Source: Oscillospiraceae bacterium
Lineage (GTDB): Bacteria; Bacillota; Clostridia; Oscillospirales; Ruminococcaceae
Assembly: GCA_018110985.1 (NCBI GenBank)
Contig: JAGAWT010000031.1
Coordinates: forward strand, 1 to 64,000
Direction of reading: 5' to 3'
Length of the DNA stretch: 64,000 bases
Part shown: positions 8,424-16,722 of the stretch, piece by piece
Position numbering within the stretch: the stretch's first letter is position 1
Layout: every line of letters starts with the position of its first letter
The notes under the pieces: model-generated
Told to the model about the DNA's origin: nothing
What the model saw: the letters and a program-made list of their open reading frames with translations, nothing else
Databases searched by the model: none
Translations under genes and position numbers: made by a program

Positions 8424-9935
8424 TCAATAGCCTATATCAAGCTCTATTACAAGGGTCTGCTCATCGCAGTTGGAAGCCACCTTCTTTACGGAGGGCTCTT
8501 CGCTCTTTATCCAGGTGGAATAGCCCTTGAGCCTGGAGGTTATCTCATCGTAAACAGACTTGGAGGTAACTCTGATCTCCGCAACTCTCGTCTTGGATGC
8601 CACAGCGTTCTTCATCTCCTGCTTTATCGCCTTTTCTGCGGAATCCGCATCGGAATAGAGCCTGTCTGTCTGGGTGAAGTAGTTCATGTCGTCACCGGTG
8701 CAGGAAGGGGGTGTGAAATACATCACCTGTGTGCCGGTGGTCTTCTTGTTTATATTGAAGTGTGATTTCTCATGGATCCAGGCATCGGGTACGCCGAAAT
8801 ACCTGTGTCTCAGATTGTTCTTCACAGGTTCGGAGAGGATGGGGTCGTCCCATGTGCAGTCCACATTATACCAGTTGCCCCCGAGGTTTATCACGTTCCA
8901 TGCGTGGGATGAACCGGCGCTGTTGGTGCCGACTATGACCGCAGACTGTATCCCCGAAAGGTCACAGAGGTACTGCATGCTCTTGGCATAGCCCTCGCAC
9001 TGCACTTCGCCGTCCACAAAGCCGCCGTAGATGGTGTACCTGCTCCAGCTTCCCTCGTCCTCGCTCACATCTGCCTTGTTGAAGTCGTTATTGAGAACTA
9101 TCCAGTCGTGGAATATGCGGATCTTCTCAAAGTCGCTCTTGCCCTGTGCGGAAGTGAGTATCTCCTTTACGGAATCATCTATCTTCTTCTGGAGAGGAGC
9201 GATAACTTCACTGTCCACCTCCCAGAAATAGAGCTTGCCGGGCTTGTTCTTGGAGCTGAGCCAGAAAAGCTCCGGCTCCTGCATATAAACGCAGCCGAAG
9301 ACCTTTATCCACGTCTCGTTGGATATATCCCCGATCTCCACGTTTCTTTCCGCATTCTTTGCACATTCAAGTATGTCCAGATACAGCTTCTGCTCGGAGG
9401 CGGAAAGCTGCTTGTAGGCATACCTGGTGGAGGGATCCACGTCATACTTTGTCATTACCGGCTTCTTGTCCACCACTGCCAGCTGTTCTGCCACCTTTTC
9501 GTCGTCCACCTGTACGGGATCCAGGTTCTCATAGAACTCGGCGCTCTTGGTGGTGGCCTGTGTAGCCTGTGTGGTTGCCTCAGTCCCCAGCTCCTCATCG
9601 GGAGCATCAAGGCCGTAAAGCTCCGTCTGTGCGGTGGTGCCGCCCGTAGTTACAACGGGAGAGCCGTCGGGATCCGTAACTTCGGTGGTTACGGCGGGAG
9701 TAGTCTCGCTCTGCTCCTTCTTTGATGTGGAGGACTTGCTCTCCTCGGTCTTCTCGGTATCGGAGGGAACGTCGGTCTGTTCCGGCTCATCCTCGGCAGG
9801 TGCCTCTGTGCCGGAGACTATGACATTTATCTCCGTCTCGGGGAGTTCTTCGCTTACTCTGCTGCCTCCGCAGGAGGACAATGTGCCTGCCGCCAGCAGA
9901 AGTGCTGTGACAAGGGCTAAATGCTTCTTTTCCAT
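8424..9935 (-). CDS. Transglutaminase-like lipoprotein 2
   Basis: 503 residues. Lipobox LSSC, then about 130 residues rich in Thr, Glu, Ser and Pro, probably a flexible wall-spanning linker, then the catalytic core with Cys in VQCEGYAKSM, His in SSHAWNVI and Asp in YNVDCTWDDP. AAAGGAAG lies 8 nt before the ATG. The core is closest to copy 1 (the HAWNV.NL.G.WYNVD block is nearly identical). The longer linker suggests reach through the peptidoglycan. Confidence 0.88.
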   Translation of the reverse strand: MEKKHLALVTALLLAAGTLSSCGGSRVSEELPETEINVIVSGTEAPAEDEPEQTDVPSDTEKTEESKSSTSKKEQSETTPAVTTEVTDPDGSPVVTTGGTTAQTELYGLDAPDEELGTEATTQATQATTKSAEFYENLDPVQVDDEKVAEQLAVVDKKPVMTKYDVDPSTRYAYKQLSASEQKLYLDILECAKNAERNVEIGDISNETWIKVFGCVYMQEPELFWLSSKNKPGKLYFWEVDSEVIAPLQKKIDDSVKEILTSAQGKSDFEKIRIFHDWIVLNNDFNKADVSEDEGSWSRYTIYGGFVDGEVQCEGYAKSMQYLCDLSGIQSAVIVGTNSAGSSHAWNVINLGGNWYNVDCTWDDPILSEPVKNNLRHRYFGVPDAWIHEKSHFNINKKTTGTQVMYFTPPSCTGDDMNYFTQTDRLYSDADSAEKAIKQEMKNAVASKTRVAEIRVTSKSVYDEITSRLKGYSTWIKSEEPSVKKVASNCDEQTLVIELDIGY

Positions 9936-9955
9936 CGGGGAAACTTCCTTTGCGC

Positions 9956-11797
9956 TTACTTGTATACTATGTCGTACTCTACGATATAGCTCGTCTTGTT
10001 ATAATCCTTCTTGAGACCCATCTGGGTAACGCCTGTCACATTGGAGGACTGACCCTTTGCCAGCTTGTTGAGCTCTGTCCAGAAGGATTTGTCCATAACA
10101 TCGTCCCAAACATCCTTGCTGCCAACTCTTATCTCGACAACTTCCGCACCGCTTGCAACGGCATTTTCGATCTTCGATCTGAGAGCTGCCTTTGCGGATG
10201 CAGTGTCACTGTAAAGGTCGCCTGTGGCATCAAAGTATGTGGATGCGGTGCTTGTGCAGGCAGGAGGATCAAAGAGGTGCAGCGTGCCGGTGGAAATGGT
10301 CACGTTGTTCTTGTCGTAGTGATCCTTATCCAGCCACTTGTCGGGAACGAGGAAATAGCTGTAGCGGACATAGTTCTTTCCTCTGTCCACACCGCCTGAT
10401 TTTACAGGGTCGTCCCATGTGCAGTCTACATTATAGTAGCTGCCGTTCAGGTTTACCACGTTCCATGCGTGAGAGGAGCCTTCACTGTTGGTACCTACCA
10501 CACTTATGCACTCGATGCCTGCCAGATCGCAGAGATAGGCAAAGGTCTTGGCGTAGCCTGCGCACTGGAGATTGCCCCTTGCGGTGAGGCCGTGGTAGAT
10601 AGAGCAGTTGTAGCTTGTGGCATCCTTGGAGAATACCGCATTCTTTACTATGTAGTCATGGAAATACTTGAGCCTGTAAAGGTCGGACTGACCGCTCACT
10701 GCGGACACTATCCTCTGTGCCTGCTTGTCTATCTCCGTCTGCTTTTCCTTTATCTCCTCAAAGGAATCAGCCACATAGCGGAGCTTGAGCCTTGTGCCGG
10801 AGCCTGTGGCATCTATGGAGCCTGACATCCAGAAAAGCTCGGGCTCATTGTTAAGAACACAGGCATATACCTTGTAAGCCGCATCCGTGCTCATGCCCTC
10901 CGGGATATCCACCGCAGTGTACATATTCTCGACTGCATCAACTATATCCGCATAGAGCTGGCGCTCGGTCTTGTTTTTAAGGTTCCTGTAGGCATACCTG
11001 TTGGAGAAGTCAATGCTGTAATTGCCGTTTTTCACCTTTGTGCCCGCATGGCTCGCCTCTGTCTGTGCAGGGGTCTCGAAAACGAATTCCGTTCCCGGAG
11101 GCGTGGTATCCGCCGGATATTCCTCAACAGGGACTTCCGTTTCGGCAGCGGTGGTCTGGGTCTTCTTTTTCTTCTTTACCGTAGTCTCTTCGGGAGCAAG
11201 GGTTATTATCTTGGGCTCCGTTTCAGCAACGGTGGTAACGGGCATCTCCTTTGAAACATAATCCATATGGATATATGTGCCGTCATCCAGCTTATAGTAG
11301 CCCGTGTCGGTTATAGCCACCACATTCAGGCTGTCGCCCTGTGCCTTCTGCTGAACGGGAGTAGCGCCAAGCACGGCTCTTTCTCTTGTGTAGCAGTTCT
11401 CGGCAACATAAAGGTTCTCAAAGACAACAGTCTCCGTCCATGTCCTTGCGGCAGGAGCCTCCTCAGCAGCTTCCTCGGAGGATGCGGTGGTGATGGAGAA
11501 GCCGAGATCAAAGTCGGAGCTTATGTCCCCTGTCTCTTCATCCTCGTCCTCAAACTCGGAAAAGTCGGGATCTACAGAGACGGTCACGCTCTCGGAGGGC
11601 GCTGCCGCTGTTTCCTCCGTTACGGGCACCTCACTTACGGGAGGGTCGGTCTCTTCCTCTGTCACGGTGGTGGCTGAGGTCTCCATGGTGGGTAGTATTA
11701 TCTCTTCGTCGTTAGTGCGCTCGCAGCCTGCCGCTATAAAGGCGACTGCCGCTGCCAGTGCAGCTATGCGCACCATGCCTTTCTTATCCGTCTTCAT
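9956..11797 (-). CDS. Transglutaminase-like lipoprotein 1 with SH3b-like domain
   Basis: About 613 residues, the largest of the five. Lipobox FIAAGC is followed by a Thr/Glu-rich linker, a segment resembling a bacterial SH3 domain (NLYVAENCY through a KGD-type turn to YIHMDYV, about residues 125-190), a second Thr-rich linker, and the catalytic core with Cys in LQCAGYAKTF, His in SSHAWNVV and Asp in YNVDCTWDDP. ATG 11797 is preferred to 11803 because AAGGAG is 7 nt from the former and 1 nt from the latter. The gene overlaps the end of the CorC-like gene. SH3b domains often bind wall peptides, so a wall-associated role is inferred. Confidence 0.87.
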   Translation of the reverse strand: MKTDKKGMVRIAALAAAVAFIAAGCERTNDEEIILPTMETSATTVTEEETDPPVSEVPVTEETAAAPSESVTVSVDPDFSEFEDEDEETGDISSDFDLGFSITTASSEEAAEEAPAARTWTETVVFENLYVAENCYTRERAVLGATPVQQKAQGDSLNVVAITDTGYYKLDDGTYIHMDYVSKEMPVTTVAETEPKIITLAPEETTVKKKKKTQTTAAETEVPVEEYPADTTPPGTEFVFETPAQTEASHAGTKVKNGNYSIDFSNRYAYRNLKNKTERQLYADIVDAVENMYTAVDIPEGMSTDAAYKVYACVLNNEPELFWMSGSIDATGSGTRLKLRYVADSFEEIKEKQTEIDKQAQRIVSAVSGQSDLYRLKYFHDYIVKNAVFSKDATSYNCSIYHGLTARGNLQCAGYAKTFAYLCDLAGIECISVVGTNSEGSSHAWNVVNLNGSYYNVDCTWDDPVKSGGVDRGKNYVRYSYFLVPDKWLDKDHYDKNNVTISTGTLHLFDPPACTSTASTYFDATGDLYSDTASAKAALRSKIENAVASGAEVVEIRVGSKDVWDDVMDKSFWTELNKLAKGQSSNVTGVTQMGLKKDYNKTSYIVEYDIVYK

Positions 11798-13076
11798 GCT
11801 CATTCTCCTTTTGATCGTCTTCCTTGAGCCTTTCGGCTTTTATTCTTTCAATTTTCTTATCCTCCGCCAGTATCACGGTGAAGGTGTAGCCTGCATACTC
11901 TACTTCGGGCTTTTCCCCGTCCTCCGGCAAATGACCCACCAGCTTCGTCACAAAGGCGCCCACGGTGTCATACTCAAAATCCTCCGGAACGGGGATCCCC
12001 ATGGTCTCAAAGACCTCTTCCGGGTCTGCATTGCCGTCTATAAGGAACACGCCGTCGCCGATGAGGGTGATATCTTCGCTCTCGTTGTCGTATTCGTCAC
12101 GGATATTTCCGAAGACCGACTCCACTATATCCTCCATTGTGACTATGCCGCTGGTGCCGCCGTATTCATCCACCACCACCGCAAACTGCAGGCGCTTCTT
12201 GGTGAACTCCTCAAAAAGCTCATCACAGGGACAGCTTTCGGGCACATAATAAGCCTCTCTCACAAAGCTCCTCACCGACATGGAGGACATATCGCTCATA
12301 CCCACCAGACACAGCAGGTCTTTGGCATAGATCACACCGCAGATCTTGTCTATGCTGCCGTCACAGACGGGTATCCTTGAAAAGCCGCTGTTTATGGCGG
12401 TGTAAGCCGCCTTTGATATATCATCCGAAATATCTGCGTATGTAACATCCGTTCTGTGGGTCATTACATCCTTTACGGGAGTATCGTGGAGGTCAAAGAC
12501 GTTGCTTATCATATCAAGCTCACGTTCTTCTATGCCTCCGCTCTGGCTCACAGCCTCCGCCATCATGAGGAGCTCCTCCTCCGTGGCAGCCCTTTCCTTG
12601 TCCTCACCGGACAGGGCTCTGTAAGGGCCGGATGTAAAGGCGATCATCCTCAGCAGCGGGATGACCCCTGCCATGGATACCATCAGCCTGTCCCTGCCTT
12701 CATCCTTTACAAAGCGCCTCGGGAGACCGTATGCCGTCACCCACAGTACAAGTGCGGCCGCAAAGGCACCGAGAGCACTTTCAAAGCCGGATCGCAGCTT
12801 CAGGGCAATATACTCCGCACAAAGGGAGAGCCCGCACATGAGCACCGCATTTATACAGGCGCAGTCGCTTTTCCGGATACTTCCGTAAAGCCCGCGCAGC
12901 CGCTCCTTGCGGTCCTCGTCCATATCAAGCTCCTCTATCCTGCCGGGGGCGTTTTCACCCGCAGCTTCGGAAAGAGAGAACAAAACTGTCATTATGATAA
13001 ATAATACTGCTATAAAAAGGGAGCACAAAACTCCGGGATCACTCAGTTCTGTAAGAGGACTGCCATCCGGATCCAT
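11784..13076 (-). CDS. CorC/HlyC-family membrane protein with CBS pair
   Basis: 430 residues with CNNM/CorC architecture: an N-terminal membrane region (hydrophobic segments near 18-40, 70-90 and 100-115), a CBS pair (about 200-320, with DVMTHRTDV and VVVDEYGG.SGIVTMEDI), and a C-terminal CorC_HlyC domain (about 335-415). Family members are linked to divalent-cation efflux; no hemolytic activity is implied. RBS AGGAAG is 6 nt from the ATG. It is the first gene of the transglutaminase operon and is preceded by a strong promoter and a hairpin leader. Confidence 0.9.
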   Translation of the reverse strand: MDPDGSPLTELSDPGVLCSLFIAVLFIIMTVLFSLSEAAGENAPGRIEELDMDEDRKERLRGLYGSIRKSDCACINAVLMCGLSLCAEYIALKLRSGFESALGAFAAALVLWVTAYGLPRRFVKDEGRDRLMVSMAGVIPLLRMIAFTSGPYRALSGEDKERAATEEELLMMAEAVSQSGGIEERELDMISNVFDLHDTPVKDVMTHRTDVTYADISDDISKAAYTAINSGFSRIPVCDGSIDKICGVIYAKDLLCLVGMSDMSSMSVRSFVREAYYVPESCPCDELFEEFTKKRLQFAVVVDEYGGTSGIVTMEDIVESVFGNIRDEYDNESEDITLIGDGVFLIDGNADPEEVFETMGIPVPEDFEYDTVGAFVTKLVGHLPEDGEKPEVEYAGYTFTVILAEDKKIERIKAERLKEDDQKENEHEDG

Positions 13077-13101
13077 ACATAACTTCCTTTCGGGTCTGTC
13101 T

Positions 13102-13146
13102 TGCCGCCAACCGAGAGCATTTTTTCAAAATGCACGGAAGGCGGCA
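13102..13146 (-). promoter_or_regulatory. 5'-terminal nested hairpin in operon leader
   Basis: TGCCGCC (13102-13108) pairs with GGCGGCA (13140-13146). Inside it, GCATTTT (13117-13123) pairs with AAAATGC (13127-13133). Given the -10 box at 13153-13158, transcription should start close to 13146, so this hairpin would form the extreme 5' end of the operon mRNA. It could stabilise the message or be regulatory. Confidence 0.6.
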
Positions 13147-13152
13147 TATAAC

Positions 13153-13181
13153 ATTATACATCAAAAAAGCTTTTCTGTCAA
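13153..13181 (-). promoter_or_regulatory. Promoter of the CorC/transglutaminase operon
   Basis: On the minus strand, TTGACA (13181-13176) and TATAAT (13158-13153) are spaced exactly 17 bp. The bases before the -10 box (TTTTTTGATG) are identical to those in the promoter at 48650-48678. Confidence 0.9.
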
Positions 13182-13269
13182 TTCAAGTATTTACCTAATT
13201 TTTGCCGCAGACAAGGCATCTTTTATATATATTGGTCTTTTGTAACCGCACTGTAACCAAACTTTGTCT

Positions 13270-13902
13270 TTACAGCATCCCTCTGCTTCTGGCATCCTCA
13301 AGGCAGGCAGACATCTTTTCCCACAAAGCCTCTGAGCCCTTTTCTATCACACAGTTCCTTTCCCGCACCATTTCGTAGGCTGCACCGTGCTCCTTCCAGG
13401 ATATGCCCCCCTTTGTGTAGTTGAGCAGCATGGGCTGCATCCTGTCAAGGGCATTTGCAAAGCGGGATTCGGGGGTGTCGTTCCTTTCAAACTCCTCCCA
13501 CAGTGACCGGAATTCCCTGCACATATCCTCAGGAAGGAGCCCGAAAAGCCTGTCCGCTGCTTTCTTTTCCCTGTCCGCCTTGGTCTTGCAGCCCTCTTTG
13601 TCGTAGCAATAGGTGTCCCCCGCATCTATCTCCACAATGTCGTGGACGGTCACCATTTTGATGACCTTCAGCAGGTCGATCTCCTCATTGCTGTGCTCTG
13701 CGAGCACCATGGCAAAGAGCACCAGGTGGAAGCTGTGCTCCGCATCGTTTTCCCTGCGGTGATAGCTCTGTTCCTCGCCCTCAAACTCCCGCATGGACAT
13801 TCCCCTGCTCTCATCCGCAAGTATGTAGGTCTGCCTGTATATGCTCTTCATCCTGTCACATTCCAGAAGGAAGGACAGCTCCTTTTCAAGTCTTTCGTTC
13901 AT
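13270..13902 (-). CDS. HD-domain phosphohydrolase (YfbR/HDDC2-like 5'-deoxynucleotidase)
   Basis: 210 residues. Metal-binding HD signature: first His-containing segment NDAEHSFHL, then the HD pair in TVHDIVEIDAGD, and a later Asp in ANALDRMQP. This order matches the YfbR/HDDC2 group, which dephosphorylates deoxynucleoside monophosphates; the exact substrate is inferred. The frame extends upstream to 13935, inside the FtsX gene. The start at 13902 is chosen because GGAAAG lies 8 nt before it, just past the preceding stop. It is probably co-transcribed with the permease. Confidence 0.8.
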   Translation of the reverse strand: MNERLEKELSFLLECDRMKSIYRQTYILADESRGMSMREFEGEEQSYHRRENDAEHSFHLVLFAMVLAEHSNEEIDLLKVIKMVTVHDIVEIDAGDTYCYDKEGCKTKADREKKAADRLFGLLPEDMCREFRSLWEEFERNDTPESRFANALDRMQPMLLNYTKGGISWKEHGAAYEMVRERNCVIEKGSEALWEKMSACLEDARSRGML

Positions 13903-13906
13903 ATTA

Positions 13907-16579
13907 TCAGCTTTCCATATTTCTGATGTTTTCAACTATGGGAGAGTTTATGGTGCGCCTTGCGGGCAGCAGTGAAGCCAGCGCCGCCACGATAAAGGCT
14001 GCTGCCACCGATATGACAAGGTACTTCACGGTAGGCAGGTATGTGAATGTGATGCCTATGTCGTCGAAGTAAAGGTCGTGGATAGCGGCTGTAAAAGGCA
14101 TCCTCATGGCAAAGATGATGCCCTCCGTGAGTATGGCGCCTATGATCCCCGATATGCCCGCATACCTGAAGCTCTCCGTCAGCAGCAGGGAGTAGACCTG
14201 CTTGTCCGACATCCCGCAGGCACGGAGCATGGCAAGCTCGGAACTGCGGTTGAGCACGTTGGCGGAAATGATATTGGCGATATTTATCACCGCAATGACG
14301 GATATTATGGCTATGATGAAATAGCCTATCAGCTTTGTCATGTCAAGTGTAGCCCTGGCATTGTCTCTCTGGGAGATAACATCTATGTAGGAATCGTAGA
14401 AATTCCTGTCAAGAAACAGCTTTTCCTGCTCCCTGTTCCCGGTGGACGAGGCATAGATGGCACGGCTGTAATAATACTCTATGCTGCTCTCTCCGTCTGT
14501 CTCCACACGGTTTGCTATGGTGGTATTGTCCATGTGGTCTACCTTGTCGTAAATGGCATAGTAAGCAGGCTCGCTCATTACAGCGGAGAGCCTTCCGCCG
14601 TAGGAACGGAAAAGGCTGTTGTCGGAGGAATAGAAGCCCGCAACTCCGATAGTCATGGCATCCTCGTTCATATTGAGAGCCTCGGAGGAGAAGGGCACGC
14701 CCCTGATGCTTTCGGGCAGGGTGGAAATGACCGTCCCCGCCGGCTCGTCATTGTCGTCGTAGGTGACAGGGTCTATGAGTATCTTTCCGCTTTCCGACAG
14801 CTCCTCATAGGTGATGCCGCTCTCGGTCTTTATGAAGCTGTCAAAGGTCTCCTTCGTGACAGGCTTTATCTGTATAAGGCCGTAATCCACATAGTATTCC
14901 GGATCCACTCCCAGATCCTCCGGTGTGTCGGAATAGATGTTCATGGATGTATAGCACTGAGTATTTTTGAAAAGCCCGCTGTCGATGAGCTCATTCTGCT
15001 CCGCTATGCTGACATAGGGGTAAACGCTGACGGAGCTGATGACATAGTCATAAGGAACGTTTTCCGGACTGAAATCCTTTTCCGTTTTCTCCTGCATGAG
15101 CTCTACGGCATAGGAAAAGCCGGTGAAAAGCACGATGCTCAGCACCATCGAAACTATGGTTATCACATATCTCTTTCTGTTTCTCTTTATGCTGACAGAG
15201 GAGTAAGCCCCTATAAAGCTGCCGCCCCTTTCAAGGGATGTGGGCTTTTTGGGGATCTTGACCTTTTCGGTATGGCGTGCTGCGTGGAGAGCCTCCACGG
15301 GGGTGGAGCGTATGCTCCTCAGTCCTGTTGCCACTGCGGAGATCATCACCCACAGAAGACCCAGCACCACAGCGGTGATAAACACATAGGGGCGTATCTC
15401 AAAGACGAACATCTCCCCCAGATTGTAGCCGAAATCAAGCTTTGAAGAATAGGCAAGTCCTCTCAGAATGTTGAAGATAACAAGGGAGAGCCCCATTCCC
15501 AGCGCTATGCCCATGACCACACCGGGTATGCCCAGCATCAGCGCCTCGGTCACCAGCATCCTGAATATCTGCTTCCTTGAAGCACCCACTGCCTTGAGCA
15601 GGCCGAACTGCTTTATCCTCTCCTTGGCGGATATCTCAAAGGAATCGTCTATTACCAGCCTTGCACAGAACATTATGAAGATGAGGAAAAGGTACATGAC
15701 GATGAAAAACAGCGCCGTGCTGAAATGGGCATCCACGCCCTTGTTCTCCGCATTCAGGAGCTGCTGGTTCAGGCCGTAGTCAAAGTCATCTATCTCATAT
15801 CCCGCATCCGCAAAGGCATAGTGCATATCCCAGTAGAAGGAGTTGGTGCCCTCCGCAAAGCGTGCCAGAACATGATCGAAGCGGTTGGTGTAGGATGAAA
15901 GATTGGTGTCGTTGTAGCAGACCACATTGTAGTTGTTGGTAAAGCCCACTACGGTAAAGGAGACCTCTTTTACTCCCGCAATGTCAAAATTCTCCGACAG
16001 CACCTCCGGCACAAGGTCAGACTCCTCGCCGTTCCCTTCCTTGTATTTGCACTCCGCAAGGGTGGCTGTGACGGTATCTCCGATATTGGGGTAGCCCCAC
16101 ATATAGGCACTGCTGTTTGCAAGGACGATCTCCCCGTCTGCCGTGGGCATACGCCCTTCGGTACACTCCCTCATGGAGGATGGGAGAAGAGTCACCTTGT
16201 CCGCATCCATGCGCAGGAACACATCGTTTATCAGGTAGCCTTCCCTTATGAGGTAGTGCTGGGAATCCCCCGTCTCCTTCATCTGTTCAAGGTTCAGCTC
16301 CGTACTGGATGTATAGGACGAGACACCGTATATCTCGGTCTCACTGAATATATCCATATTCCTGATGCTCAGGAGCTGATCCTTGGTGATGGAATTGAAT
16401 ACCACCTCATAGGTGCCGTTCTTGTTCTCCGCAATGCTGCGGGATGTGGCTCTGTACACCGAGAGGGCGCACAGCAGCACAGTCATGAACGCCACCGAGA
16501 CGGTTATGGCTATAAGGGACATTACGGTGTGCTTTTTCTGCCCTTTAAGGTATTTTGCCGTGATCTGCGAAAGAGTCAT
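13907..16579 (-). CDS. FtsX-like ABC transporter permease
   Basis: 890 residues. An N-terminal membrane span is followed by a large extracytoplasmic domain, then a cluster of three spans (about 290-420), a fourth span, a second extracytoplasmic domain, and three C-terminal spans (about 755-880) ending with LLPARRTINSPIVENIR. This is the duplicated FtsX layout of MacB/LolCE-type exporters without a fused ATPase. GAGG precedes the ATG. No ATP-binding partner gene is adjacent on either side, which is unusual because partners are normally paired. Confidence 0.88.
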   Translation of the reverse strand: MTLSQITAKYLKGQKKHTVMSLIAITVSVAFMTVLLCALSVYRATSRSIAENKNGTYEVVFNSITKDQLLSIRNMDIFSETEIYGVSSYTSSTELNLEQMKETGDSQHYLIREGYLINDVFLRMDADKVTLLPSSMRECTEGRMPTADGEIVLANSSAYMWGYPNIGDTVTATLAECKYKEGNGEESDLVPEVLSENFDIAGVKEVSFTVVGFTNNYNVVCYNDTNLSSYTNRFDHVLARFAEGTNSFYWDMHYAFADAGYEIDDFDYGLNQQLLNAENKGVDAHFSTALFFIVMYLFLIFIMFCARLVIDDSFEISAKERIKQFGLLKAVGASRKQIFRMLVTEALMLGIPGVVMGIALGMGLSLVIFNILRGLAYSSKLDFGYNLGEMFVFEIRPYVFITAVVLGLLWVMISAVATGLRSIRSTPVEALHAARHTEKVKIPKKPTSLERGGSFIGAYSSVSIKRNRKRYVITIVSMVLSIVLFTGFSYAVELMQEKTEKDFSPENVPYDYVISSVSVYPYVSIAEQNELIDSGLFKNTQCYTSMNIYSDTPEDLGVDPEYYVDYGLIQIKPVTKETFDSFIKTESGITYEELSESGKILIDPVTYDDNDEPAGTVISTLPESIRGVPFSSEALNMNEDAMTIGVAGFYSSDNSLFRSYGGRLSAVMSEPAYYAIYDKVDHMDNTTIANRVETDGESSIEYYYSRAIYASSTGNREQEKLFLDRNFYDSYIDVISQRDNARATLDMTKLIGYFIIAIISVIAVINIANIISANVLNRSSELAMLRACGMSDKQVYSLLLTESFRYAGISGIIGAILTEGIIFAMRMPFTAAIHDLYFDDIGITFTYLPTVKYLVISVAAAFIVAALASLLPARRTINSPIVENIRNMES

Positions 16580-16617
16580 AATATATCCTCTGTTCTATAA
16601 ATTCGGTTCGTTATATC

Positions 16618-16722
16618 ATACTGATCCTTCCTCGATGTATAGACGATCTCCAAGCCTCAGATACCTTATATCCAAGCATTTGCGGCTTGTTTCTTGTCTA
16701 TACATCGGTCAGAAATCAGTAT
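16618..16722 (+). repeat. 105-bp palindromic repeat, copy 2
   Basis: ATACTGATCC...AAATCAGTAT. It lies between the FtsX gene start and the uvrA 3' end. The final base of the element (16722) is also the last base of the uvrA stop codon (minus-strand TGA, 16724-16722). Confidence 0.93.

Noticed and set aside
14078..15445. 455-codon open frame on the plus strand opposite the FtsX gene
   Set aside because: It is the antisense shadow of a well-supported permease gene, with Gly/His-rich composition and no family features.
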